DNA from: a virus | DNA: 39,348 nucleotides | Virus record (IMG/VR): IMGVR_UViG_3300042564_001950 | Coordinates: 1-39,348 of that record | Reading direction: 5' to 3' (one strand) | Position numbers and translations under genes: made by a program | Notes under the pieces: model-generated | Databases searched by the model: none | What the model was told of the DNA's origin: nothing | Seen by the model: only the letters and a program-made list of their open reading frames with translations | In this document: positions 1 through 7,346 of the stretch, piece after piece | How the letters are laid out: each line of letters opens with the position of its first letter | Numbering within the stretch: the first letter of the stretch is position 1

Positions 1-212
1 TGAAGGCGAAGATGAATGCTGTTCTGACAGGTGGTGGTTCGCGTATGGCAACTGCGGAGAAGGTTAATCCGCTTGATGCTGAAGACGAACTGTTCGTTGA
101 AACCAAGATGCGTAATGCACCTGCTGCCAAGGCAACAGATGACAGTCCGCCTTGGAAGGAAGACAGCGACGATGACACGATGAGTTACTTCTCGAGTCTC
201 GCTGATGACTAA
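1..212 (+). CDS. 3' end of a gene with acidic C-terminal tail; possibly gp32 ssDNA-binding protein (partial)
   Basis: The reading frame is already open at the left window edge (first full codon at base 3) and ends with a stop at 210-212, so this is the C-terminal part of a longer protein and the ATG at 12 is probably internal. The visible 69 residues are low in complexity and become very acidic: a PPWKEDSDDDTMSYF stretch ends in SLADD. T4-like gp32 single-stranded DNA-binding proteins end in a flexible acidic tail that contacts replication partners, and my recollection is that marine relatives end in a similar aromatic plus Asp/Glu motif. The core OB-fold and zinc site of gp32 would lie outside the window, so the assignment rests on the tail alone. 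A strong terminator follows directly. Confidence 0.4.
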   Translation, partial: KAKMNAVLTGGGSRMATAEKVNPLDAEDELFVETKMRNAPAAKATDDSPPWKEDSDDDTMSYFSSLADD

Positions 213-215
213 ATG

Positions 216-242
216 AAAAGGGGAGCGTTTCGCTCCCCTTTT
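216..242. terminator. Bidirectional rho-independent terminator between convergent genes
   Basis: A perfect GC-rich inverted repeat (AAAGGGGAGCG at 217-227, TTT loop, CGCTCCCCTTT at 231-241) is followed by a T-run on the plus strand and, read from the other side, also by Ts. It lies between the stop of the plus-strand gene at 212 and the stop of the minus-strand tape-measure-like gene at 243-245, so it can end both convergent transcripts. Confidence 0.9.
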
Positions 243-2807
243 TTATGCTACTGCTCTTCTTTTTTGGAACACCAACCAAGTAGGGTCATCTGTCCTTACT
301 TTTCCGACGCCTCCTGGGAAAGTTATCGGCGGAGATGTTTGATCGCCACCACCACCACCTTGATTGATCACTGTTGGCGGAGGAACATTAATCTGCAGTT
401 TTTCTTTAGTTGCTTCAGTTCCCTGTTCAATTAAAGCGCCATCCATATTTTTGCCTGTTTCCGCTTTGCTACTAGACATTTTATCATAAGCAGCACCAGC
501 AATCATACCTGCTGGACCTAATGCCGCACCTGTCAACATGCCTGCATTTCTTGAGAAGAAATTGCCAGTGTTTTCTTTTGCTTTGGGTTCTATGTTAGTA
601 GAACCTTTATTGCCTGCCATTTTATCATAAGCAGCAGCAGCACTTTCACGTCCTGTAGGTCCTGCGACCACACCCTTATTTCGCGAGAAGAATCCACCAC
701 CAGAAGGTTTTTCAACTGAACCTTTCTGTGTTCCAGTATATTCACCTGCTGCCATTTTATCTTCTGTGCTGTCGACTAATCCAAATGTTAGACCACTTAA
801 AACATTTCTGCCAGCATTCTTAAACTTCTGTCCAGTCGTTGCATTGGGATCAGCATTAAATCCTTTATATCCATCATATGCTGCCATACCTGCTGCAAGC
901 GGAAGTGCGAGTTTTCCGGCAACTCTACCTGCGAATCCAAGACCTTTTGCCAATCCAGGTGCTTTACTCAACAGACCACTTGCCTTAGAACCCAAACTTG
1001 ATGCGCCACTTGCAATCTTACCTAAGAACCCAGTTGACTTGGTTGCTGCAGCAGCAGTACCAGCGGCAGCGGCAGTACCAGCAGCACCTGCTGTTCCCAA
1101 ACCAGCAGCGCCAGCAGCACCCGCTGTCCCCAACCCAGCAGCGCCAGCAGCGCCAGTAGCACCTAAACCAGCGGCACCAGCAGCACCAGTAGCACCCAAA
1201 CTAGCAGCGCCAGCGGCACCAGCAGCGCCAGTAGCACCTACTGTTCCCAACCCAAGCATTCCGAGTGTTCTGGCACCACCACTGAGAATAGCACTACCAA
1301 CTGTTCTGGCACCACTTACTAGACCGCGAGCAAGTCCTCCTACTCTACCTCTGATACCACGACTGGCCATACGAGCACGAGCACGAATTCTTCCTCGGGA
1401 TCTTCGTGGACCTCTTCTTCTATCTGGGAGATCGATATCCAGTCCACCGCCATCGCCACCGTCGCCTCCATCACCACCAGCACCACCACTTTGATTATCT
1501 GCTGACATCTTCTTCATCAGTTCTAGTATTTCTTTCAATACATCGACTGTTTCAGTTGTCTTTTCTTGGGTAGTATTAGAATACTCTTGTATTAAAACAT
1601 TGGAATCGGCAGTTTTTTGCAGTGCTTCAATTGTTGCATCTTTAGAGATACCCGCAGCATCTTCTTGTGCTTCGCTGTTTACAGGTGGTGATTTTGAAGT
1701 TCCAACTGATGCTTCATATTTGTCCATTACCGCAGTAAGTTTTTCAGTCTTTTCACGAAGAACTTCGGTTACTGCGTCGAGTTCTTTTGCGCTCTCCTTT
1801 ATCTCTTCATCTGATTTTGTTTCATCCTCAAGGTCGCCAGACAATTGCTTCCTTTTATCATTGACGATCGATTGTGTAGACTCGACATCCGCACTGCGAT
1901 CCTTTATTTCAGAGAGAAGGTTTTTCTGTTCCTCTGTTAGTGAAGATGATTCAATATTATTTTTCTCGAAAGAACCAGTTGAACTTTTACTCTCGCTGAA
2001 GTGTTGATCAAGAGCAGTTTTAAATGCTTCAGTTAAAGAAGAAACAGTTAATGTCTCTTTACTGGTTTTTTCTGAGGATTCTGATTTCTGCTTATCCTCT
2101 TTGAAGTATTCTTCGATGACTTTCTTTATAGTTTCATTCGCAGATACAGTTTGAGTCTCATTCGTTTCAGAATCTACTCTGGACAACAGACGTTCGCGTT
2201 TCTGTTCATCGGAAGTAAACACATTATCAGCGAAACTACCCTCGGGTGCTTCTCTTCCTACTGCGATATTAAATCCACGTTTGAGAGTTCCACCGATATT
2301 GGAAGCAAACCCTTTAGCGAGTTTACCAATACCTTCTCTAGTTTTTTCTACAGGTTCTTCATCGGTGTTCATTCCAACCGAACGACCAAGACGATTTAGG
2401 AATGTATCTTTTTCGCCAGTTAAAGTATACCCAGATGCCTTTACTACTTCCTCGCGAGATTTTTCTTCCATCTCTTTACCGAGTTTTTGTAATAATGGAT
2501 TGTCAGAGTCTTGAAGATCCTTTGTGATACCAACAATCTTACCGATTGCTTTCTCAAACTCTTTCATGTTTTTAGTTTGTAACTTGGTGATCTCGTCGAT
2601 CATTGTTTTGATCAACTCTTTTTGATCATCATTAGTTTCTTCGCGTAGTTCTAATGCTGAAGACTCAAAGGTCTGCATGAAAGTTGAGATCATAGATTGT
2701 GTAGCAGTAGGATTTGCCTCTGCCATCGAACCTGGATTTACTGCAGCAGCAATCTTAGAAAGTTGACTTTCCTTGCCGATACCTTTAGTTTGCTGTTGCT
2801 GTTCCAT
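243..2807 (-). CDS. Probable tail tape measure protein (854 aa, gp29-equivalent position)
   Basis: An 854-aa protein with no signature I can match with certainty. Residues 1 to about 430 are polar and rich in Glu, Lys, Gln and Ser, predicted helical or coiled coil. Residues about 437-455 form a GGDGGDGGDGG-type linker. A very basic Arg-rich segment follows (about 456-490), then a long Gly/Ala hydrophobic tract (about 500-600) and further Gly/Ala hydrophobic stretches that could span membrane. Long helix plus hydrophobic segments is typical of tape measures. It is the last gene of the minus-strand unit, directly after gp26 and the gp51-like frame, where tape measure genes follow their chaperones; in T4 gp29 (590 aa) also lies downstream of 26-51. 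Its ATG abuts the upstream stop (TAAATG), with an AGGA ribosome site inside the upstream frame. Alternative: another large virion structural protein. Confidence 0.6.
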   Translation of the reverse strand: MEQQQQTKGIGKESQLSKIAAAVNPGSMAEANPTATQSMISTFMQTFESSALELREETNDDQKELIKTMIDEITKLQTKNMKEFEKAIGKIVGITKDLQDSDNPLLQKLGKEMEEKSREEVVKASGYTLTGEKDTFLNRLGRSVGMNTDEEPVEKTREGIGKLAKGFASNIGGTLKRGFNIAVGREAPEGSFADNVFTSDEQKRERLLSRVDSETNETQTVSANETIKKVIEEYFKEDKQKSESSEKTSKETLTVSSLTEAFKTALDQHFSESKSSTGSFEKNNIESSSLTEEQKNLLSEIKDRSADVESTQSIVNDKRKQLSGDLEDETKSDEEIKESAKELDAVTEVLREKTEKLTAVMDKYEASVGTSKSPPVNSEAQEDAAGISKDATIEALQKTADSNVLIQEYSNTTQEKTTETVDVLKEILELMKKMSADNQSGGAGGDGGDGGDGGGLDIDLPDRRRGPRRSRGRIRARARMASRGIRGRVGGLARGLVSGARTVGSAILSGGARTLGMLGLGTVGATGAAGAAGAASLGATGAAGAAGLGATGAAGAAGLGTAGAAGAAGLGTAGAAGTAAAAGTAAAATKSTGFLGKIASGASSLGSKASGLLSKAPGLAKGLGFAGRVAGKLALPLAAGMAAYDGYKGFNADPNATTGQKFKNAGRNVLSGLTFGLVDSTEDKMAAGEYTGTQKGSVEKPSGGGFFSRNKGVVAGPTGRESAAAAYDKMAGNKGSTNIEPKAKENTGNFFSRNAGMLTGAALGPAGMIAGAAYDKMSSSKAETGKNMDGALIEQGTEATKEKLQINVPPPTVINQGGGGGDQTSPPITFPGGVGKVRTDDPTWLVFQKRRAVA
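1040..1255 (-). repeat. Gly-Ala repeat inside the tape-measure-like gene
   Basis: Imperfect tandem coding repeats give runs such as GATGAAGAAG-LGATGAAGAAG-LGTAGAAGAAG in the 854-aa protein, at roughly residues 518-590. The DNA is an irregular array of GCTGGTGCTGCTGG-type words on the minus strand. It makes a flexible or hydrophobic Ala/Gly segment and also a spurious Pro/Ala-rich open frame on the plus strand. Confidence 0.8.
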
Positions 2808-2954
2808 TTATTCCTGATTCTCTGCTTTCTTTTTAAGATGCGCCATAAGCATCCCTATGTAAACTTCCCTCTCCCAAGGCATCATATTCTCTAATTCAGT
2901 CAAACTATATTTATGTTCATGCATTAAAATAAAGTTGATTTTGTAGAAATTCAT
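2808..2954 (-). CDS. 51: gp51-like small tail chaperone frame, probably expressed by -1 frameshift from gp26
   Basis: This frame encodes 48 residues from an ATG at 2954 to a stop at 2808 that directly abuts the start of the tape-measure-like gene. It contains an EHKYSLTELENMMPWEREVY core and a Lys/Glu-rich end. The pattern of a short helix, PWEREVY and a charged C-terminus is the kind I associate with the small second tail-chaperone or gp51-like frame that follows gp26 in marine T4-like phages. No Shine-Dalgarno sequence precedes its ATG. The frame is open upstream through codons CGG ATA ACC CTT TCT CAT GAT AAC TTG and lies exactly in the -1 frame of gp26 at a slippery heptamer. The predicted main product is therefore a gp26-51 fusion of 284 aa, analogous to gpGT of lambda. 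Independent initiation at the ATG cannot be excluded. Confidence 0.65.
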   Translation of the reverse strand: MNFYKINFILMHEHKYSLTELENMMPWEREVYIGMLMAHLKKKAENQE

Positions 2955-2974
2955 CAAGTTATCATGAGAAAGGG

Positions 2975-3661
2975 TTATCCGAAAAAATTTTCAACACCAT
3001 CCACGACTACAGTATTTTCTGTTCCACACTTAGAGCAGGTGTAATCAATATTGTGGAAGATCTTTGGTGCCGTCACAAAGAATTCTACGATCTTCTCAAA
3101 CTGCTCATTCGTCAATCCTTCAATGAAGGTAGCAATTTCCTCAGTAGTTTGATCTTTAGCGTCATGGATTTCATCTTGTGTAAAGACTTTATCAATACAT
3201 GACACAACTAAATCAAACACAGGCAAGTCATCATCTACTAGAACTTCTGCAGTTGGATACTTCATGATAACACCAACGTCGGGAGTGATCATAATTTTAT
3301 TCTTGTGCTCAGGAGTTATCTGTAATTCAATCTGATCCAGATCCAAAATAGTTGGAGTTTTGTGACCACACTCACCGCAGATCAAGTTAAACTCTGAATC
3401 CTTACCAATAGACTGCGAGCGCAATTTAATAAAGATGTTCTGTATGTCAAAGAATGGTAGTTTCTCTGCGTCGATCTTACCATCAGAGCAAGAGTTGATG
3501 ACTTGTTGCATCGCGCGAATCATATCTGCTCGTTGATTAGATTCTGCTGCTAGAATTAAAATCTTTTCCTCTTTTACGAGGAATGGTCTCATTGATACCT
3601 TTTGTTTTGTTGAATACACTTCAACGTCAAATGTTGGTACTGATATTGTAGGTAGTGCCAT
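2975..3661 (-). CDS. 26: Baseplate hub / tail chaperone gp26
   Basis: A 228-aa protein close in size to T4 gp26 (208 aa). It starts with the family-type layout: a beta-rich N-terminus (PTFDVEVYSTKQKVSMRPF) followed by KEEKILILA, then a QVINSC and KLPFFDIQNIFIKLR helix. Two CxxC knuckles, C95-x2-C98 (CGECG) and C209-x2-C212 (CSKCG), suggest one zinc site. gp26 is needed for hub assembly in T4, and its position before gp51 and the tape measure matches tail-assembly chaperones. It lies 16 nt after the tail-tube-like gene in the same operon. Its last codons contain a slippery heptamer that would fuse part of the product to the downstream frame. Confidence 0.8.
   Translation of the reverse strand: MALPTISVPTFDVEVYSTKQKVSMRPFLVKEEKILILAAESNQRADMIRAMQQVINSCSDGKIDAEKLPFFDIQNIFIKLRSQSIGKDSEFNLICGECGHKTPTILDLDQIELQITPEHKNKIMITPDVGVIMKYPTAEVLVDDDLPVFDLVVSCIDKVFTQDEIHDAKDQTTEEIATFIEGLTNEQFEKIVEFFVTAPKIFHNIDYTCSKCGTENTVVVDGVENFFG
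2981..2987 (-). promoter_or_regulatory. Slippery heptamer T_TTT_TTC for -1 programmed frameshift
   Basis: On the minus strand the last gp26 codons read AAT TTT TTC GGA TAA. This gives an in-frame X_XXY_YYZ heptamer (T TTT TTC), two codons before the stop. Slipping by -1 enters the gp51-like frame with no intervening stop. A GGATGG purine word lies about 10 nt upstream of the heptamer and might act as an internal Shine-Dalgarno stimulator. I see no strong downstream hairpin. Confidence 0.65.
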
Positions 3662-3677
3662 AATTTACTCCAAATAA

Positions 3678-4343
3678 TTAAATGTCTTCAAATTGTGGGA
3701 TGTCATTCTCAACATCATTTATTAACTGATCAGCGTCGATATTATCATCACCGACGATATTATCATTGATATAGTCAGATTCAGATTCTGAATTTGGTTC
3801 TCCATTGTGCCCAATAGATATCCATTTCTTGTATGCAAACGTTACTGGCATACGTAAAACTTCAGAATTAGTGGAGGACACGGAAATAGGTGCCATCGAA
3901 CGAGGAAACGCATCTATGATTTCCCACTCAGCAATAACTTCGTTGTTTAAATTCAATGATACCAGAGTGATGTTTGAATAATATTCAGAAGGATAACTTA
4001 GATATCTAGAAATAGGATTTACGATAGATGTCATCCAGTCTTGAAAGAAACGTTTTGCCGCCCATGTGGTATCGACTAAAAATGTGAATGTTATTGCATC
4101 GCCGCCGAAGTCAATCACATTTGCTCTTTGTTCATTTAGATTGTTTATTCTGACTGGTCTTGTTCCGACGAGAATTCCTGGAAACAATCCATCTTCAACC
4201 ATTAATGAAATTTCTTTTGTATCACCACCTACACCAAGAACTCCTGGAGTCTGAAACCTTACTTCGAATCTGCTGGCTCTTGCGAAGTCAGTCTCGCGAA
4301 CTCTAGCGAGAAAATCTGCAATTGTGTGACCTGCTGTTGCCAT
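3678..4343 (-). CDS. Tail-tube-fold protein, gp54/gp19 family (baseplate tube initiator candidate)
   Basis: A 221-aa protein with features typical of the T4 tube-protein superfamily (gp19, gp48, gp54). It has an N-terminal DFLARVRETDFARASRFEV segment, a central beta-sandwich core with FGGDAITFTFLVD, then FFQDWMTSI, a Tyr-rich YLSYPSEYYSNI strand pair and a C-terminal VTFAYKKW strand. The acidic tail of about 45 residues (DNIVGDDNIDADQ) is an extension. The main tail tube gp19 normally sits beside the sheath gene gp18, which is absent here. The position next to gp26 and a tape measure therefore favours gp54, the baseplate tube initiator, although it is shorter than T4 gp54 (320 aa). Its ATG overlaps the upstream stop as TAATG, implying translational coupling. 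Confidence 0.65.
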   Translation of the reverse strand: MATAGHTIADFLARVRETDFARASRFEVRFQTPGVLGVGGDTKEISLMVEDGLFPGILVGTRPVRINNLNEQRANVIDFGGDAITFTFLVDTTWAAKRFFQDWMTSIVNPISRYLSYPSEYYSNITLVSLNLNNEVIAEWEIIDAFPRSMAPISVSSTNSEVLRMPVTFAYKKWISIGHNGEPNSESESDYINDNIVGDDNIDADQLINDVENDIPQFEDI

Positions 4344-4915
4344 TAGAATTTGCTCCTAGAATCTCTGAATACCTGTTCCTTTGTAGCACCTACAAAGTTC
4401 TCGATCGGCAAGAATATTGCTGCTTGCCAATCTTCAGGGTTGACTTTCATGAATTGCGAGTTAACATGATTGGTCAAGTAATGTTTGATACATGGTTTGA
4501 CTTCATTCGCATTCTTCAAGTTGTTTAATAGATTGTATGACATGCGCAACTTGGTTGTTTCAGAATATGTCTTGGTTGTCTTGTAATCTAACAACTCGCC
4601 AAGAACTTGTGCTCGTAGCATGTAAGGCAGGTAATGTAAGTTGATTCCATAGAATCCACCTTTTGCTGGACCGAATGGTAACACCAACGGAAAGGTGTCA
4701 TAGAAAGGAAGTTCTTCCTTCAACTTTGGGTCGTAGAAATACAGATACATCGAACCAATCTCGATATTGGTTTTCAATTCACCAATATCTGATTTCATTA
4801 CGCTGCTCTGAGACAACCTCGCGCCAACGAGGTTTTTCACATTGTTCATATACCAATCCATGGACTTTTGTCCATCACCTGCCTTGGCACGAAGTCTCTG
4901 AAACGGATTTGCCAA
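4343..4915 (-). CDS. Conserved T4-like phage structural or packaging protein, 190 aa
   Basis: A 190-aa protein with the pattern YLYFYDPKLKEELPFYDTFPLV followed by GFYGINLHYLPYMLRAQVLG, and an IFLPIENF...VFRDSR end. I recognise this combination as a protein widely conserved in marine T4-like phages and often left as structural, hypothetical or tentatively DNA end protector (gp2). I cannot confirm which is right. The start used is TTG at 4913-4915: it abuts the stop of the basic miniprotein (TAA-TTG), an AAGGTAGG ribosome-site-like sequence precedes it, and it gives a natural MANPFQRLRAKAG N-terminus. The next in-frame ATG would delete about 18 residues. Its stop overlaps the next start (TAATG). 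Proximity to the gp4-like gene fits a head-completion, packaging or hub role. Confidence 0.6.
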   Translation of the reverse strand: MANPFQRLRAKAGDGQKSMDWYMNNVKNLVGARLSQSSVMKSDIGELKTNIEIGSMYLYFYDPKLKEELPFYDTFPLVLPFGPAKGGFYGINLHYLPYMLRAQVLGELLDYKTTKTYSETTKLRMSYNLLNNLKNANEVKPCIKHYLTNHVNSQFMKVNPEDWQAAIFLPIENFVGATKEQVFRDSRSKF

Positions 4916-5077
4916 TTACCTACCTTGTCCTCTGTATGCTTTATAGTTTGCACGTTTACGTTTATTCATGGTTGAAAACTTAATCGAAGAGGCACTACCA
5001 CCAATTGATGTTTTGCCCTTTTTCTGATTAGTAAAGGAAATTTTAGTATTTCCGCCACCAGATTTTGCTTTTGCCAT
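4916..5077 (-). CDS. Small basic conserved protein, 53 aa
   Basis: A 53-aa frame beginning MAKAKSGGGNTK and ending MNKRKRANYKAYRGQGR, easily missed because of its size. It is strongly basic (many Lys and Arg, almost no acidic residues), Gly/Ser-rich and lacks hydrophobic segments, suggesting nucleic-acid binding or an electrostatic role in the virion. It has one of the best ribosome sites in this operon (AGGAG on the minus strand, 5085-5089). It starts 14 nt after the gp4-like gene and its stop directly abuts the TTG start of the next gene. I recall similar small MNK-basic-YRGQG proteins in T4-like phages but no assigned function. Confidence 0.7.
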   Translation of the reverse strand: MAKAKSGGGNTKISFTNQKKGKTSIGGSASSIKFSTMNKRKRANYKAYRGQGR

Positions 5078-5084
5078 AGATATT

Positions 5085-5089
5085 CTCCT
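5085..5089 (-). promoter_or_regulatory. Strong ribosome binding site for the 53-aa basic protein
   Basis: On the minus strand AAGAAGGAGAATATCT precedes the ATG at 5077, with AGGAG 7 nt from the start. This supports the small gene as real. Confidence 0.75.
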
Positions 5090-5091
5090 TC

Positions 5092-5550
5092 TTATTTATT
5101 ACGGATTCCCAACTCTTTTTCAGTTAGGATGATGAATTTCCATCCTCTATCTTCACAAAACTCAGTAGCAAATTTCCACTTTGCTTGATTTACTCCCCAT
5201 TGCATAACTTCCTGTAGAAACTTCTTTGTTTTTCTAGCAGGCACCTTGGGTTCTTTAGTAAACTTCTGCGGTTTTACCTCAACCAGATACTTCTTTGTAA
5301 CACCACTTTTTTCTTGAACCTTGATATAAAAATCCACGAAATATCTATGTACTCGATTATCTAAAGGAGAGATGTATGGTATGGGCAACTCTTCAGATCC
5401 CCATTCCAATATGTTGTCATTATTATCACACCACTTCATGAACTTCAGTTCCCAACTGGAGCGATAAACAATATTGTTCGGATTTCCAATGTATTTCTTT
5501 GAATTCTGTATTTTATACAGACCTTTCAAAGTTTCCTTGCCATAACTCAT
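5092..5550 (-). CDS. 4: Head completion protein gp4 (TnsA/PD-(D/E)xK-type nuclease fold)
   Basis: A 152-aa protein, the same size as T4 gp4 (150 aa), whose relatives complete filled heads and are related to TnsA-like endonucleases. Visible signatures are YIGNPNNIVYRSSWELKFM with E34, SPLDNRVHRYFVDFYI with D73, and YLVEVKPQK with E91 and K93. Together these form a PD-(D/E)xK-type active site (E34, D73, E91-x-K93), so the nuclease residues look intact. It is the first gene of the minus-strand unit. The ATG is at 5548-5550, about 26 nt after the predicted start site of a late promoter, and overlaps the plus-strand late promoter of the divergent operon. Confidence 0.8.
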   Translation of the reverse strand: MSYGKETLKGLYKIQNSKKYIGNPNNIVYRSSWELKFMKWCDNNDNILEWGSEELPIPYISPLDNRVHRYFVDFYIKVQEKSGVTKKYLVEVKPQKFTKEPKVPARKTKKFLQEVMQWGVNQAKWKFATEFCEDRGWKFIILTEKELGIRNK

Positions 5551-5557
5551 ATAAATA
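5550..5557 (+). promoter_or_regulatory. T4-type late promoter (TATAAATA) for the plus-strand baseplate operon
   Basis: An exact match to the T4 late consensus TATAAATA, about 37 nt before the gp48 ATG at 5594. This predicts a start site near 5564 and a leader of about 30 nt with an AATAGGA ribosome-site-like word at 5575-5581. No sigma70 -35 box is required in T4 late transcription. Confidence 0.7.
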
Positions 5558-5581
5558 TTCCAAACTCTATACTTAATAGGA

Positions 5582-5589
5582 TATTTATT
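5582..5589 (-). promoter_or_regulatory. T4-type late promoter (AATAAATA) for the minus-strand operon
   Basis: The minus strand reads AATAAATA from 5589 to 5582, one base off the T4 late consensus. It would start transcription near 5576, giving a leader of about 26 nt before the gp4-like ATG at 5550. It is interleaved with the opposite-strand TATAAATA. Confidence 0.5.
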
Positions 5590-5593
5590 CTAG

Positions 5594-6826
5594 ATGGCAT
5601 TAACTCCTGCACCTGCACCTCCCGCACAAACTCCTGCTCCAGGAGCAACTGCACCTGCCGCAGCAACTGCGGCACCTCAACCGAAAACAGAAAGTCGGTT
5701 CAGTAGAGGTAGTGCACCACTCAATTTCCTAGAAACGCCACTCGATAAAGATGGACAGAAACGTTATCCGATAAATGTTGGGAATTCTGCAGAGTTCCCA
5801 CATTACGTTGTTTTCTATCCTCTGGTGCGCGAAGGAACAAAACGAGGTAAGGAATTATTGTCATCTGGTGGTGGTAGAATTTTTGATCAGACAGATCAGA
5901 ATAGAGTCGACCCAGAAAACGGTAAAATTGCAACAGGAGCAGCAGGTGCGTTAATTGGGGCCAGTTTGGGTGCTGCTGGTGGTGCTGGCGCAGCGACCTC
6001 TCTCGGGGAGGTATTAAATAAAAATGGTGGAACAACTGTAAACAAAAATCCTAACGCTACAGGCGGACCAGTATCAATCGGCGTAAAAATGGCGGCAGGT
6101 CTTGTTGGTGGAATTTTGGGAGCAGGTGCTGGTGCTGCAGCTGGTGTTGCTGCCAGCGCAATCGCGGGGGAACAACGTCTAGTAATTGGTAGTGATGAGA
6201 TCATTCTGTATATACCAGAAAAAATCTCATCAGGTTATAATGCAAACTACGAGACTGCAGATCTAGGTGCACTCATTGGTGGTCTCGCTTCGGGTAAAGC
6301 ATCAGTAGGAGGTTTATTTACTGAAGGTACAGAAACTGCTGATTACATGATAAGAAAGGCAGGTCGTATTGCGAACATTGCTGGATTTGATCAGTTTAAT
6401 AATGTGTTGCAGGCAACTTCAAAGAGAGTAGAAAACCCATACAAAGAACAATTATTTAGATCTATGGGATTTAGAAAGTTCTCGTTTGATTATAGATTTG
6501 CACCATATAATGAAGCAGAAGCAGATGTCGTTTTCGGTGAAAACGGTATACTTAAATTGTTTACTTCGCACATGCATCCAACCCTGAGCCCTAACGGTCT
6601 GTTCCAAACTTATCCATCAGAATTTATGATAATCTACTATCACAATGGTGCCGAGAATACATATGTCAGAAAAATATCAAACTGCGTGCTGACAGATATG
6701 GTTATAGATTACGGCGCAGAAGGGTTTACCACGTTCTCTAATGGATGTCCTACTGAAGCATTTGTCAGATTGCAATTCTCTGAGTTGGAAACTTTGACTA
6801 CAGACAGAATTGAGAAGGGATACTGA
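5594..6826 (+). CDS. 48: Baseplate tail tube cap gp48
   Basis: A 410-aa protein (T4 gp48 is 364 aa). Residues 1-50 are a low-complexity Pro/Ala/Thr leader (PAPAPPAQTPAPG). RYPINVGNSAEFPHYVVFY begins the fold. Residues about 113-195 form a Gly/Ala-rich hydrophobic insert. Then come IILYIPEKISSGYNANYE and the conserved C-terminal tube domain, residues 281-410: NPYKEQLFRSMGFRKFSF, HMHPTLS, TYPSEFMIIYY, NCVLTDMVIDYG and FSELETLTTDRI. This pattern fits the T4 tail-cap family, which sits on the hub and nucleates the tube. It opens the plus-strand unit under a late promoter and is followed one base later by gp53. Confidence 0.75.
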   Translation: MALTPAPAPPAQTPAPGATAPAAATAAPQPKTESRFSRGSAPLNFLETPLDKDGQKRYPINVGNSAEFPHYVVFYPLVREGTKRGKELLSSGGGRIFDQTDQNRVDPENGKIATGAAGALIGASLGAAGGAGAATSLGEVLNKNGGTTVNKNPNATGGPVSIGVKMAAGLVGGILGAGAGAAAGVAASAIAGEQRLVIGSDEIILYIPEKISSGYNANYETADLGALIGGLASGKASVGGLFTEGTETADYMIRKAGRIANIAGFDQFNNVLQATSKRVENPYKEQLFRSMGFRKFSFDYRFAPYNEAEADVVFGENGILKLFTSHMHPTLSPNGLFQTYPSEFMIIYYHNGAENTYVRKISNCVLTDMVIDYGAEGFTTFSNGCPTEAFVRLQFSELETLTTDRIEKGY

Positions 6827-6827
6827 T

Positions 6828-7340
6828 ATGTTATTTTCTATGTTCCCGAGATTACTAGTCAATACGATTACGCCAAACACAGCGACACTTGTAACTGATA
6901 TTTTTCGCAGAATCTCATTAAATAGATTTAAGAATAATGTTGTTTTTTTACAAACAGTCACCATTCCGGATGGTTACACAATCGAACAAGTTTCCGATAA
7001 GTTTTACAACAGTCCAGATTATCATTGGGTTATTATGGCAATAAATGATATCGTCGATGCACGAAAAGAGTGGCCGATGGGTTCTTCAGATTTACTCGCA
7101 TATTGTAAAAAGAAATATGGTGAAACAGGAATCTATGAAACACATCATTATAGAACAGTAGATGTTGATAAATTGATTGTTGATTATGACGCTGCAGATC
7201 TTGCAAACGGAAATATAGAAGAAGTGACTAATATTCAGTACGAAGAAGAACTAAATAATGGTAAGCGAGAGATAAAGATTTTGGATCCAAAATACTTAGC
7301 GGAATTTGTGTCTGCGTATTCGAATTTGATTAGTAGGTAA
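6828..7340 (+). CDS. 53: Baseplate wedge protein gp53
   Basis: A 170-aa protein (T4 gp53 is 196 aa) with the family pattern: MFPRL near the N-terminus, DIFRRISLNRFKNN, the core IPDGYTIEQVSDKFYNSPDYHWVI, DIVDARKEWPM, and a Tyr-rich YCKKKYGETGIYETHHY segment. gp53 closes the wedge onto the hub in T4. I take the ATG at 6828 as the start because AGAAGG (6813-6818) sits 9 nt upstream. A TTG at 6810 lies inside gp48 and has no comparable ribosome site. The stop of gp48 and this ATG are separated by one base, indicating coupling. Confidence 0.75.
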   Translation: MLFSMFPRLLVNTITPNTATLVTDIFRRISLNRFKNNVVFLQTVTIPDGYTIEQVSDKFYNSPDYHWVIMAINDIVDARKEWPMGSSDLLAYCKKKYGETGIYETHHYRTVDVDKLIVDYDAADLANGNIEEVTNIQYEEELNNGKREIKILDPKYLAEFVSAYSNLISR

Positions 7341-7346
7341 TTAATA

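Noticed and set aside
766-1494. Long Pro/Ala-rich plus-strand open frame
   Set aside because: It is the antisense shadow of the Gly/Ala and Gly-rich coding repeats of the 854-aa minus-strand gene; it has no ribosome site and no recognisable fold.
1600-2514. Ser/Phe-rich plus-strand frames opposite the N-terminal half of the tape-measure-like gene
   Set aside because: The minus-strand frame continues without break and has a ribosome site; the plus-strand frames are its shadows.
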